From: Conus ventricosus
Taxonomy: Eukaryota; Mollusca; Gastropoda; Neogastropoda; Conidae
Length of the DNA: 25,000 bases
Reading direction: 5' to 3'
Assembly: GCA_018398815.1 (NCBI GenBank)
Contig: CM031614.1
Span: forward strand, 55,978,720 to 56,003,719
Shown: positions 1 to 9,540 of the stretch, piece by piece
Layout of the letters: every line of letters begins with the position of its first letter
Numbering within the stretch: position 1 is the first letter of the stretch
Program-made: the position numbers and the translations under genes
The notes under the pieces: model-generated
What the model was told of the DNA's origin: nothing
What the model saw: the letters and a program-made list of their open reading frames with translations, nothing else
Database searches by the model: none

Positions 1-184
1 TGGGGGGTTGTACCATATGATCTTTCTTTTCCTGTTCTTCTTGTGTCTGCTCATGTCATTATCTGGATCATATTGTAGTTTGTAGTTGTAGCCACTTTTG
101 TGTAACGCTTCTTGGTATTCAGCTGCAGCGTTATTGAATGCTGTTTCGTTGCATGACAGGTTGGATAATCTTTTATTTATGCCT
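1..184 (-). repeat. Inverted 5' segment of the Penelope-like element
   Basis: Bases 1-184 are nearly the exact reverse complement of 1197-1376, starting with the TGGGGGGTTGTACCATATGA end and finishing at a shared block that reads GCATAAATAAAAGATTATCC on the other arm. The normal plus-strand RT sequence resumes soon after position 190. The arms are about 1 kb apart, so the locus could form a long hairpin. Partial inverted copies next to the main copy are known for Penelope-like elements. A tail of a neighbouring inverted copy is the alternative. Confidence 0.8.
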
Positions 185-189
185 CTGGG

Positions 190-1430
190 TTTTGTTTTTA
201 GTATGGAAATCAAACAAATCCAAAATGACAAACAAATATATTGTGAAAGCAGACAAAACCAGCAACTTCTACAAAATGGAAACTAAAGAGTACTCACAGC
301 TTCTCGACAAAAACATCCAAAAAAATTACAAAAAAGCTGATAAAACTACATACGAGTACATTAGAAAAAAGAAAAGGAGCTTGTGCACCAAATGGACTTA
401 AGCGATAGAGTGGAGACAACAGCAGCAAGAGAAGCTTTCATAACACTTAAAGACCACAAACCCAACTTCCTGAATAACCCACATGCAGATTGATAAACCC
501 ATCCAAATCTGAATTAGGAAAAATCAGCAAAAAAATCTTAGAAACAGCCATAAAAAAATAAGAGAGAACACTGACCTCAACCTCTGGAAAAACACATACG
601 AAGCCATACAATGGTTCAAGAAACTCAACAAGCAAGATAATACAGTTTTTATAACATTTGATATAGTAGACTTCTACACATCTATAGATGAAGATCTACT
701 CACCAAAGCTATAAAATTTGCCAGCAAATACACTGAAATATCAGGTCAGAAATGGAAATCATTTTCCATACAAAGAAAACTCTACTACACAGCAAAAATG
801 AAATCTGGACCAAGAGCGCAAACAAGAATTCAACTTTTGATGTCACAATGGGATCGTATGATGGTGCCGAAACTTGCGAACTGTCGGATATTCATACTAT
901 CTAACATTAAAAAAAACTTGGAAAACAAGTCGGACTGTACAGGATGATGGCCTCGCTGCGCTGAACGACAACCCTAGAAACATTGAAAATAAGAAAAAAA
1001 GAACTGTGTAAAATCTTCCAAAACCAAAATCTAAAAATCACTATAGAAGCAAATAAAAAGATAGTGAACTACTTAGATATAACGTTTGACCTCAACCAGC
1101 ACATATATAAACCATACAAAAAACCAAATGATACACCTGTCTATGTAAATATCAAAAGTAACCATCCACCTTCCATACTAAAAACAATACCCCAAGGCAT
1201 AAATAAAAGATTATCCAACCTGTCATGCAACGAAACAGCATTCATAACGCTGCAGCTGAATACCAAGAAGCGTTACACAAAAGTGGCTACAACTACAAAC
1301 TACAATATAATCCAGATAATGACATGAGCAGACACAAGAAGAACAGGAAAAGAAAGATCATATGGTACAACCCCCCATATGACGGACGAGTGAAAACAAA
1401 TATAGGAAAGAATTCTTTAGAATCCTAACA
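190..1430 (+). pseudogene. Penelope-like reverse transcriptase, frame-broken
   Basis: Fragments in several frames line up in RT order. KADKTSNFYKM is at 246-278 and a KDHKPNF-type block near 451-471. FDIVDFYTSI at 657-686 (motif A with a catalytic aspartate) is followed by DEDLLTKAIKFASKYT. The catalytic motif C follows, with GLYR at about 932-943 and DDGLAALN at 943-966, the two parts offset by one missing base. A long open stretch at 983-1327 contains NYLDITFDLNQHIYKPYKKP and SNHPPSILKTIPQGINKRLS, the thumb-like region. Several frameshifts and an early stop at 399-401 show it cannot make a full protein as written. RT copies element RNA at the target site; this copy is inferred to be dead. 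Confidence 0.75.
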
Positions 1431-1499
1431 TCATCATTCCCAAAAGAGCACAAATTATCCAAGATATTCAACAAAAACAGCATCAAATTATCATACTCA

Positions 1500-1985
1500 T
1501 GTATGCCCAACCTTAAAAACATCATTGATTCAACCAACAAAATGAAAAGCAGCACAGAGAAAAACGAGGGTGATGAAGGAAATCCTGCAACTGTATCAAG
1601 AAAGAACAGTGCCCTCTGAGCAACAAATGCCTCTACAACAGCATTGTGTACCAAGCCACTGTAACATCAGAGAACGCAGAGAAACATATATAGGTATCAC
1701 TGAAAACCAAATTTAAAACTAGATATGCAAACCACAAACAGTCATTTAACAAAGAAAGATACAAAACCAAACAGAATTGAGTAAATACATCTGAAGCTCA
1801 AAGAGAAAAAGATGACTACAATATATCCTGGAAAATCATAGAAAGAGCAGCACCATACAACAACATTTCAAAAGATGTAACCTATGCTCGACAGAAAAGT
1901 ACATAATACTATGCAAACCACAACTGGCAACTTTAAATACTAGATAGAAATGGTTAACAACTGCAGGCACAAGTGGAAATTCCTA
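1500..1985 (+). pseudogene. GIY-YIG endonuclease region of the Penelope-like element, broken
   Basis: This is the downstream part of the same polyprotein. MPNLKNIIDSTNKMKSS begins at 1503. A cysteine cluster follows (CP..NKC near 1610-1635), then YQATVTSEN, then a frame-shifted TYIGIT block near 1684-1701, then TRYANHKQSF. The order matches the cleaner minus-strand copy at 19836-20111, which reads ETYIGITENTFKTRYANHKQ in one frame. GIY-YIG nucleases nick target DNA for the RT in this element class. The left copy has at least two frameshifts between the cysteine cluster and the nuclease core, so it is non-functional as written. Confidence 0.7.
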
Positions 1986-2080
1986 TCAGTGAACAAGAAC
2001 CAGAAACGCACGAAAAACACAGACAGCACGTGATGACAGACAACACAAGCAGTTATAAAACACCGGCAGCACAGACCCAC

Positions 2081-2123
2081 CACATCCTGATGATTGCATT
2101 GCATGAAACAGCGCTGTAGATAG
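2081..2123 (+). ncRNA. Hammerhead-ribozyme-like motif in element 3' end
   Basis: The conserved core CTGATGA (2087-2093) is followed by a short stem II (TGC/GCA), then GAAA (2105-2108), then the self-complementary ACAGCGCTGT and a GTA cleavage triplet ending at 2118. ATC before the core can pair with GAT after the cleavage site to start stem I. Penelope-like elements are known to carry minimal hammerhead ribozymes with very short stem III, which this resembles. Stem II is short and its first pair is a mismatch, so activity is doubtful. Confidence 0.6.
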
Positions 2124-2206
2124 TTTTAGACCTTATCTTTTAACAAATGTTGCTCCCAGTCCGGTTGAGCATTTTTTTTAAAATCTCTGCTGGTATTTAC
2201 TACCAT

Positions 2207-2207
<1 letters not shown>

Positions 2208-2249
<42 letters not shown>

Positions 2250-2250
2250 A
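2208..2250. repeat. (TA)n tract at the left Tc1 insertion site
   Basis: A run of TA dinucleotides with one interruption (TAATATATAA). It resumes at 19401-19430 on the far side of the Tc1 element. Tc1/mariner elements insert at TA, so this was the target. Confidence 0.9.
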
Positions 2251-2276
2251 ACTCAGAGGCATAAAAAACGCGAAAA
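2251..2276 (+). repeat. Tc1 left terminal inverted repeat
   Basis: Twenty-six bases starting ACTCAGAGGCAT and ending CGCGAAAA are an exact reverse-complement match to 19376-19401. Outside it is TA repeat sequence. These ends are where the transposase binds and cuts. Confidence 0.95.
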
Positions 2277-2555
2277 AATTGAGACAGTGCACGATTGTTC
2301 ACATTGTGAACAGGACGTAAGCAATGTCGTTGGCACGTGCAACATTAGCAGTGCGTGGTGTCTTGGCCGGTTGTACCTCGTAACAGTGGGTGAATGTTGC
2401 CGGTCAGCGTTTTTTGGCATGAGGAGTGCATTTGCCATGTGGACTACCTACGCCACGTGCATCAATGTGAATTGCACTCAATGTGGCCCCCATTGTGGGC
2501 TATAAATTTCCAAACCCAAAAAGTTCAAATCATCCCTTCCAGAGGCGCCAACATA

Positions 2556-3130
2556 ATGCCGAGACTTTCTCGTCAAGATCGTTGCATAGCAATGGGGCAA
2601 CTGCAGGCCGGGGTTCCAATGAGGCAGGTCGCTATCGCATTCGGAGTCCACATTTCCACCGTCTATCGCCTTCTGGACCGCTTTCAAGCAAGAAACACCA
2701 CTGATGACAGACCGAGGAGCGGCAGACCGAGGGTCACCACAGCAGCCCAAGACCGCCATCTTCTTCGTCAGAATCGACGGGGGCCTTACCAAACCACTGC
2801 CAACACAGCCCGGAAACACCATAGGCAACCATGGCAGGCCAATCAGCAACAGGACCGTGCGTCGCCGACTGAACACAGTTGGTCTCCAATGCAGGCGTCC
2901 AGCCCGGCGACCTATCCTGACACTCCAGCATCGCCAGAACCGTCTGCAGTGGCACAGATCCACGTGCATTGGCGCCATCGGGACTGGGGCCGAGTCCTCT
3001 TCAGTGATGAAAGCCGGTTCTGCGTCGAAACCCCGCGATGGCCGCATCCGGATCTGGAAAAAGAGCGGGGAACGCTTCACGGATGCCAACATCACCGAAA
3101 GGGGCCCATGGGTGGTGAAAGCACATGATC
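2556..3130 (+). pseudogene. Tc1 transposase, 5' part (DNA-binding domain and first catalytic Asp)
   Basis: The start is ATG at 2556, reading MPRLSRQDRCIAMGQLQAG. A paired helix-turn-helix domain follows (VPMRQVAIAFGVHISTVYRL, then a GRPR hook near 2720-2735), then the second helix-turn-helix region (ISNRTVRRRLNTVGLQCRRP) in another frame. The first catalytic aspartate is in VLFSDESRF at about 2992-3018. After it, KPRDGRIRIWKKSGERFTD is seen in the second frame. I count at least five frame changes (near 2810, 2945, 3022, 3110 and 3122), so it is dead or contains sequence errors. An upstream in-frame ATG at 2394 adds residues unlike the family, so 2556 is preferred. The frame is interrupted by the Polinton at 3136. 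Confidence 0.88.
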
Positions 3131-3135
3131 TGGGG
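3130..3135. repeat. Left copy of the 6-bp target-site duplication (CTGGGG)
   Basis: CTGGGG lies immediately before the AG end of the inner element and is repeated exactly at 18748-18753 right after its CT end. A 6-bp duplication is the known signature of Polinton integration. Confidence 0.82.
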
Positions 3136-3221
3136 AGAGAAAAAGGAAAACCTTCATTCTAAGCCACTTTCACCCTCACCGAGTTTTTGGGCGAAAGTGG
3201 CCTGAAAGCCGCCTTTTCCTG
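3136..3221 (+). repeat. Left terminal inverted repeat, palindromic
   Basis: It matches the reverse complement of 18664-18747 over about 85 bases with scattered differences. It is itself a fold-back hairpin: arm 3144-3175 pairs with 3189-3220 around a loop at 3176-3188. The central GCCACTTTC...GGGCGAAAGTGGC core is the best-conserved part. The inner arm (GAAAGCCGCC) differs from the right copy. Confidence 0.85.
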
Positions 3222-3370
3222 TGGCGGAAAAAGAGAGAGAGAATCACTGCAGACAGACAGAAGAGAGACAGAGAAGGGGAGACAGACAGACAGACAGAGA
3301 GGGCAGACAACACACAGCATTTTAAGGGGCCCGGGTCCCAGACAACGACCCTCGCACACATCACGCCGCC
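3222..3370. repeat. GA- and CAGA-rich low-complexity stretch inside the left end
   Basis: Runs of GAGAGA and repeated CAGACAGA units lie at 3229-3305, followed by a short ordinary stretch to about 3370. This is the last readable sequence before the homopolymer-rich interior. No gene is seen. Confidence 0.7.
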
Positions 3371-3582
3371 ACAAACCCCACCAAAAATTCCCCAAAAATT
3401 TAAAAAATTGGGGCCCCCAAACGGGGGCAAACCAATTGGGGAAAAAGGGTTCCCCCCTTTTTTTTTGGGGGTTTGTCTTGGGGCCGGGGGTTTGGGTTAA
3501 CCCCCCCCCTTTAACCCCCCCAAGTGGGGGGGTGAAAATTTTTTTTTGCCCCCCGGGGTAAAACCGGGTTTTGGGCCCAAGG

Positions 3583-3622
<40 letters not shown>

Positions 3623-5060
3623 AAGGGGCCATTTTTTTCCCCCCCCCAAAAAAAGGGGAAAAACAACCAACGCCAGGACGGGAAGAAAACCCAAAAGGGG
3701 CCCTTTTTTGGGCTAAAACCAAACCCCGCAAATCACCCCCCAAAGCGCCAAAAACAAAAAGCAGACCCCCTTTAAACTGCTGCGGGGGAAACCACCCCGG
3801 GTGGCCCAATGAGGCCAAGAGGGTTTTAAAAAATTTAAGCCCCAATTTTTCCCCCTTTCCCCTTTAACCGCTTTAAAACAAGCCCACTTAAAGGGGGGGC
3901 CCAAAACGGGGTCACCAAACCCAGCCCGGCCCAAATTAAAAATTTGGGCCGGGGGGCCTTAAAAACTTTTTCCAAAAACGGGGAAAAAACATGGCAACCA
4001 TGGGGGGAAATTTTCCAACGGCCGTGCTGGAATTGCCAATTTCCCCCAAAAAGGGAAAGGGGGACCTTCCGAAATTTTTCCGATCCCAAAACCGCCCTTG
4101 GGGGGAAAAATCCAAGTTTTTCCCAGGGGCCCCGGGGCCCCCCCCTCTTTTTGGGGAAAAAATTTGGGGGCGACCCGGGTTCCCCCCCTCAAAAGGGCCG
4201 GGGAAGCTTTCCGGGCCCAAAAAACCCCAAAGGGAACCCGGGGTTAAAAGACCTTGACAAAAAGGAAAACCCATTAAGCCCTTTTCCACCCCCCAAATTT
4301 TTGGGGGCCAAAAAGTTGGTTTGAAAACCCCCTTTTCCTTCAAAGGGGGTTACTCAGGAAAGAAAGGAAAAGAAAACCCGGGCCGGGAAGGCCAGAAACA
4401 AAGAAAATTTTTGGGGGAAAAAAGGTCCAAAAAACCCCCCAAAAACCGGACCCAAAATCTTAAAGAAAGGGGGTTGGGCTGGGGAGCCAAACCCGTAAAG
4501 AAGCCCTTTTAAGTGTATTTTTTTCCCTTTTCCCTTACCCAAAATTTTCAAATTCCCGACTTTCAACATTTTTACACCAAAACGAAAAATTTCCCCTGAA
4601 AAATTTTAAAAAATTTTTTTCCCCAACCCCAATGGCACGGGAATTGATACAATTTTTTCCTGCTTGCAGGAATGCCAATTCCAAAAAATAAGGTTTGGAT
4701 TTTCGCCCCCCAAACACCAATCGGGGCAGACCTGGCCTTTGGAAATTTTTACAAAGCCCACCTTTTCCTCCCCCCAAAAAGCCGGAAGCTTTGGTTTTTT
4801 GTTTTAAAAAAAAGGGTTCCGGCGCTTTTAAAACCAAAAGGGGGGCCCTTCCCTTTCCACCGGAAAAACCAAAATCTTGTTTTAAGAAATGCCCCCCAAC
4901 CGTTTTTAAAGTGGTTATTAAAAAAAAATTTTTTTCTACCTTTTTTAGGTTTTTTTTGGGCTTAAAACGCTTTTGCTTAAAAACCGGGTCCTTTAAAAAT
5001 TTTTTTTGGGCCCCCTTCGCGAACAGAACTTTAATTTCCCCTTTTGTTTTTTTTTAAATA
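3371..5060. other. GC-rich homopolymer-laden interior, no supportable gene
   Basis: The sequence consists largely of runs of C, G, A and T of 4-10 bases, including 36 consecutive G at 3586-3621. Open frames on both strands translate to proline/glycine/lysine/phenylalanine-rich strings, a by-product of homopolymers. I find no domain. It most likely covers Polinton genes in unreadable form. Confidence 0.7.
3586..3621. repeat. Run of 36 G
   Basis: An uninterrupted G tract inside the error-rich block. Real tracts of this length are unusual, so a consensus artefact is the simpler reading. Confidence 0.9.
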
Positions 5061-8000
5061 AAAATTTAAAACTTGGTTTTCTTTAATTTATCGGGAAACG
5101 AAAACTCACCCTTAAAAACCCCTTAACCCAACCCAAAACCCCCCTTAAAACCCTTCCCTGTTTTTTTAAAAATGTTGGCCTGTGGCGGATTAATTGGTTT
5201 TTGGGGGTTTTTTACTGGAAAAAATTTAAAACCAACTTTGCCAATTCCCCCACAAGCCCACCTCCCCCCCACCCCCAACTTTGGCCCCAAAGGCCACGCA
5301 CCCCCCACCCCAAAAAACCCACGCAAGGGGCAATTTCCCCCAACCCCCGCCCCCACCCCGATGGAACTTTTTACTCCAATCTTCCCAATTTCCTTTTAAA
5401 GGTGCCCCAACCCACAAAGATTTTTTAAATGTTTTTTAATTAAGCTTTTTAAAGGTTGGGTCCTTTTTAAAAACCCCCAAATTCCCCCAAAAGACAAAAT
5501 TTCTAAAAACCCTTAAGGCCCCCTTAAAAAACCCCCCCAAACCCATAACAACCACCCTTTTTTTTTTTAAATTTTGTGCTTTTTTAATTTTTTTTTTTTA
5601 ATAAAATAAATTTTTAAATTGTTTAAAGGTCCAAAAACACCCCCACCCCCCAAAAAAACCCCGTCCCCCCCCCCCCCCTTGAAGGAAGTCCCCCCCCCTT
5701 TCCCCCCAAAAAATTATAATCAAGTTTTAAAATTTTTAACCCAAAGGGCCCCCCCATTTTTTTAATTTTTCCTTTTTAAAAGTTTTTAAGCCCCATTTTT
5801 AATTTGCCTTAATCTTTTAAATACCCCAAGTTTTTAATTTTTAAAAAAAATTTAAAAATTAAAAGTTCTTTTTAAACCCATTTAAAGGATCAAAAACTTA
5901 ATTTTTCCTTAATTTTCCCTTTTCTTTTTTTATTTAATTTCAAAAAAAGGTTTTTTGGTTTTTTATCTTAAAATTTTTTTTTAAATGCCTAAAATGAACA
6001 CCAAAAGGCCCAAAAAAGGCCATTTTAATTTCCCTTGCTAAGCTTTCCCTTTTTTTTAAGGGGGTTTTTTTTAAACCGGCAAAAAATTGTTCTTTCTGGT
6101 TGGGGAAATGTTTTTATAGAATATTTTTTAAAATTTTTAAATTTTTTTTTTTCCCCTGCTAATTTTTTTTAAAAAAATTTTTAAACTTTATTTTCCCCCC
6201 TTTAAAGGGTTTCTGATCGTTGTTTTTGGCTTTGGTTTTTATTTCCCCCTTTCTGTTTTAAGGGATTTTTTTTAGCCTTTTTTTTGGAAAAAATCTTATA
6301 TTTTTAAAAGTTTTTAACCCCCCCAAAAAACGCAAACAAGGGGCCAAATCAAAAAAAAAATTTCCAAAACCCCTAAGCCCTTTGGGGAAAAAACACTTTG
6401 GTTTTTATAGTGGCTTTTGAATCAAGGGAGCTTCTGTTTTTTTTATGTTACCAAAAAACCCTTTTTTTTTTCCACTTTTCACCAATTTTTCCCCTGGGGT
6501 TCAAAACCTGAAAATTTTAATTTTCTTCCGCACCTAAAATCTTTTTCTGAATTCATTTTCCTGGTTGGGTTTTTCCACCGTTCCAATAAATAACCAACCT
6601 CTTCCTTTTGGGGAAACAAAATCTTTTTTATAATTAAAAGGGTTTTAAACCCTTTTTAACGGGATAAAAAATTTTCCCAAAATTTTTTTAAAAATTTAAT
6701 TAAAGTTTTTTTTTTTTAAAAAATACCCCGAAAAAACTTTAAACCTTGTTTCCAGTTCATGGGACCCAATTTAAATAACTAATTTTGGTAAAATTTTAAA
6801 GAATTTTCCCCAAAATTTTCCAATCAAAACCCCAGTGCCAAATTTTATGTTTTTATTGCCTTCGGGCCCCAAAAATTTTCTGTTAAGCAAAAATTAATTT
6901 CCAAAATTTTTGGTTTTAAAAATTTAAAATTTTAAAAAAAAGGGGCTTAAATTTGCAATAAGTTAAGGGGGCCCTTTTGTGTGGGAAAATGCGTTTTTTT
7001 AAAAATTTTTTTATTTTATAAAAATGACCCGAAAAAAAAAGGGCCTTTAAAAAGCTTTTTTGGGGGCCTAATGAAAGGAAAAACCCCTTGGGAAAAGCAA
7101 AGAAAAAAACCAGAGATTTTAATTAAGACAAATTAGAAAAGCAGGCTTTTTGCAGCTTTACAAATTTTTAAAGGGAAGGTTAACCAACCAATAAAAACAA
7201 AAAAATCTTATAAAAAACCCAAACCGCCAAAATTGGCCCCAACCAAAAAGTTTAGGTTTTTCTTTATCCCCCAATCCAAAAAAAACAAAAAAAGAGGGCA
7301 AAAATCCCGAGGGGGTAAAAAGCGGAGTTTGGCAAAGAATTTTTGAAATAAAAAGAACAAAATTTTAAATTAAAAATTTTAAAAAGGAATTTTTAAAACA
7401 AAATTAAAAAAGCAAACCTCCAGCTTGGCCCCAACCAAAAAGGGAATTTTATTAAACCCAAAGCGTTTTGGAAAAAACCCTTTTTTTTTTATTCCCCGGT
7501 TTTTTGTTCCAAAAATTTTGGGCAATAAAACCCCAAACAAAACCAATTTTTCAAAATGGATTTTAAAACCCCGGAATAAAAACAAAAAGATTTAAAGTAC
7601 CCACAAAAAGGTTTTAAAAACAAGCTTTCAAGTTTAAAAATTTCCTGCCCTTAACCCAAAAAGGGGCCGCCTTTAAAAAACAATTTAAACCAACCCCCCT
7701 TTTTAAATTTTACCCCCTGTTTAAGGAAATTAAAAGGAAAAAATTTAAAAGAAATAATCTTTTAATTGTTAAAACAAACCAATTACTTTTAAAAAGGCTT
7801 CCGGTTCCGTTGCTATTAAACAAAAACCCAAACAATTTCCAAAATTTTCCCTTTTCCCCGATAATCAAAGAAAAGGTAATTGAATCTTAGAAAACACAAA
7901 ATTTTAAAACCCCCCATTTTGGGGGGCAAAAAAATTTAAGGAAAATTTAAAAAAAGGGCCCAAAAACCCCTTAACAACACAAAAGGGAAAAAAATTTAAA

Positions 8001-8299
8001 AAAAATTTGGGAAGACTCCCCCAAATTTTAGGGGTTTAAAAAATTAAGGGAATTTAAAAAAGGGCAAAAGGGCCCCGAAATAAAAGAAAAACAATAAATT
8101 TTTGGGAAAGGGACCCATTTTAAATAAAAGTTTTTTTAAAGTAAGGCCCTTTATTAGGGGGAAGAAACACCCCAAACAAAACAAACCCCTAAAATTTTTT
8201 GGGAAAGAAAAAAAAATTGAACAGGGTCCCCCCTTTAAATTAAATTTACGGCTGTCCCAAAAAAACAATTAAAATTTTTTGGAAAAAAACCCTTTGTGG
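5061..8299. other. AT-rich homopolymer-laden interior, no supportable gene
   Basis: Long A and T runs dominate from about 5500, with few open frames over 60 codons. The minus-strand frames at 7379-7585 and 8044-8268 are phenylalanine/lysine-rich and match nothing I recognise. The polymerase C-terminus may run into the right edge (8100-8300). Confidence 0.6.
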
Positions 8300-8763
8300 T
8301 TTTTTTTTTAAATTAAATTTTAACTTCTTTCCCCCCCTTTTTGGGGAAAAAAATTTTCAGGTTTAAAAAAAATTTTTTCTTTTTTCTTTTAATAAAATTT
8401 TTTAATTCCAAAAAATTGTTTTTTGTAGTTGTCAATTTAACAAAAAAAATTTTTAAAAATTTTTTAAATTTAAAAAAAAAAAATTTTGCCCTGCAAAACG
8501 CGGGCAGATTTTCCCTTTTGGCTTTTTTAAAAATGTTTTCTCCGGCCGAAATACGGTACATTTTTGCCCCTTAAAAACCAAAAAACTCCGGGAACCCCTT
8601 TTTCCAAAAAATTCACCTTTCCCCCTTTTCCCCAAAAACCCTTTTTAATTAGTAATTGAATCCCGGGCGAGTTTTTGGGGTAATCGGACGGGGTCATCCA
8701 TCCTGCATCCCTTTAGCTATTTCTTTTCCTTTCCCTTTTATAAATGTCTTAAAGTGGGAATAT

Positions 8764-8797
8764 TTTATAACAAAACACTTTTAATCGTGTAAAGTAC
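8764..8797 (-). other. Degraded polymerase motif C region
   Basis: About 75 bases downstream of KPYLLGF, the reverse strand carries an acidic-serine block (ACGATT, then AAAAGTGTT) followed by TTATAAAATA. This matches the position and base pattern of the DTDS-type motif C with one or two bases lost. No single frame spells it. Confidence 0.5.
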
Positions 8798-9480
8798 CCT
8801 GACTCAAAAACAGGGTTTAAAAGAGTCATAAAGAAACTCAACATCAAAACTTTAAAATTCAAAAACAGTAAAAAACCCAATAAATACGGTTTGTCCAATT
8901 TGACTTTTTTTTTTTTAAATCATTACCCAAAAAACGTTCAGGAAACTCTGCGTCCTATTTTTAAAGGTTTAAACCCTTTTAAATTTTCTTCTTTTCCTTT
9001 GGACTAATCTGCATCTTTGCGCGGTGGGGATTCTCCTATTTTCCCCGAAACAGCGGTTTTTTCATCAATTGGGAAAATTAAAAAAGTCTTTTTTGAAGCA
9101 TCTGGTTTTATTTCCCCCCTGAATCATGTTCTTCATGATGTTGGTTTCCAAACTTTTTCTTATGAAAGCAATTATCCGAGGGAAAAAACTTTTTAATTTT
9201 AAACCAGTCTCAAATAAAATTGAAAAGTCTGTAATGGCAGACATAATTTTTTTTTGCCTCGAAGATTGCACAATTTTAAGGTTTTTTCTTTTGGACCATC
9301 TTTAACTTTCTCGCAATGGAAGTCATTTCAGGCCCGGGGTTTTTAAATAAGGAAAATTCTAATCAACTTCTAGAATAAACCCAAAAGCTGTTAAACAGCT
9401 TAAAACCCCCAAACCCCCTTTTTAATACCTTTTGAATATTTTTTACCTGGTGAAATTTAAAGTTGCTTTAAAGGGAAGTG

Positions 9481-9540
9481 TTTGGGCCCCATACCCAAAC
9501 CATACAAATTGTTTCCCACTAAAAAACAAAAAGATATTTT
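9481..9540 (-). other. Polymerase motif A region
   Basis: The reverse-strand frame reads FLVGNNLYGLGMG, with NNLYG at 9499-9513. Motif A holds the first catalytic aspartate of family B polymerases, and here that position appears altered (GNN where an acidic residue is expected just before NN). Given the local error rate this may be a miscall rather than a true loss. Confidence 0.68.

Larger units (their letters stand above)
1..2207 (+). mobile_element. Penelope-like retroelement, longer copy
   Basis: A non-LTR-type element encoding reverse transcriptase (RT) followed by a GIY-YIG endonuclease region, the domain order of Penelope-like elements. RT blocks are readable from about 246 to 1380 and the GIY-YIG region from about 1500 to 1980. 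A hammerhead-like motif sits at 2081-2123 in the 3' end. The first 184 bases are an inverted copy of bases 1197-1376, a partial inverted 5' segment of the kind known for this class. The copy ends in a (TA)n tract. A related truncated copy lies on the opposite strand at 19432-20111. The left edge is cut by the window. The class is assigned from domain order and motifs; the family was not resolved. Confidence 0.75.

Noticed and set aside
2478..3095. 205-codon minus-strand open frame opposite the Tc1 transposase
   Set aside because: It is the antisense shadow of the transposase coding sequence, with no domain of its own.
3136..3221. Sequencing-adapter or read fold-back artefact explaining the hairpin at the junction
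   Set aside because: A fold-back would be followed by the reverse complement of the left flank, which is not seen. The same hairpin recurs at the other end with an exact 6-bp duplication and the transposase resuming in order.
3159..5428. Many open frames of 60-228 codons on both strands, such as 3159-3845 minus and 3944-4324 plus
   Set aside because: They overlap on both strands, consist of proline/glycine/lysine/phenylalanine strings from homopolymer runs, and lack domains.
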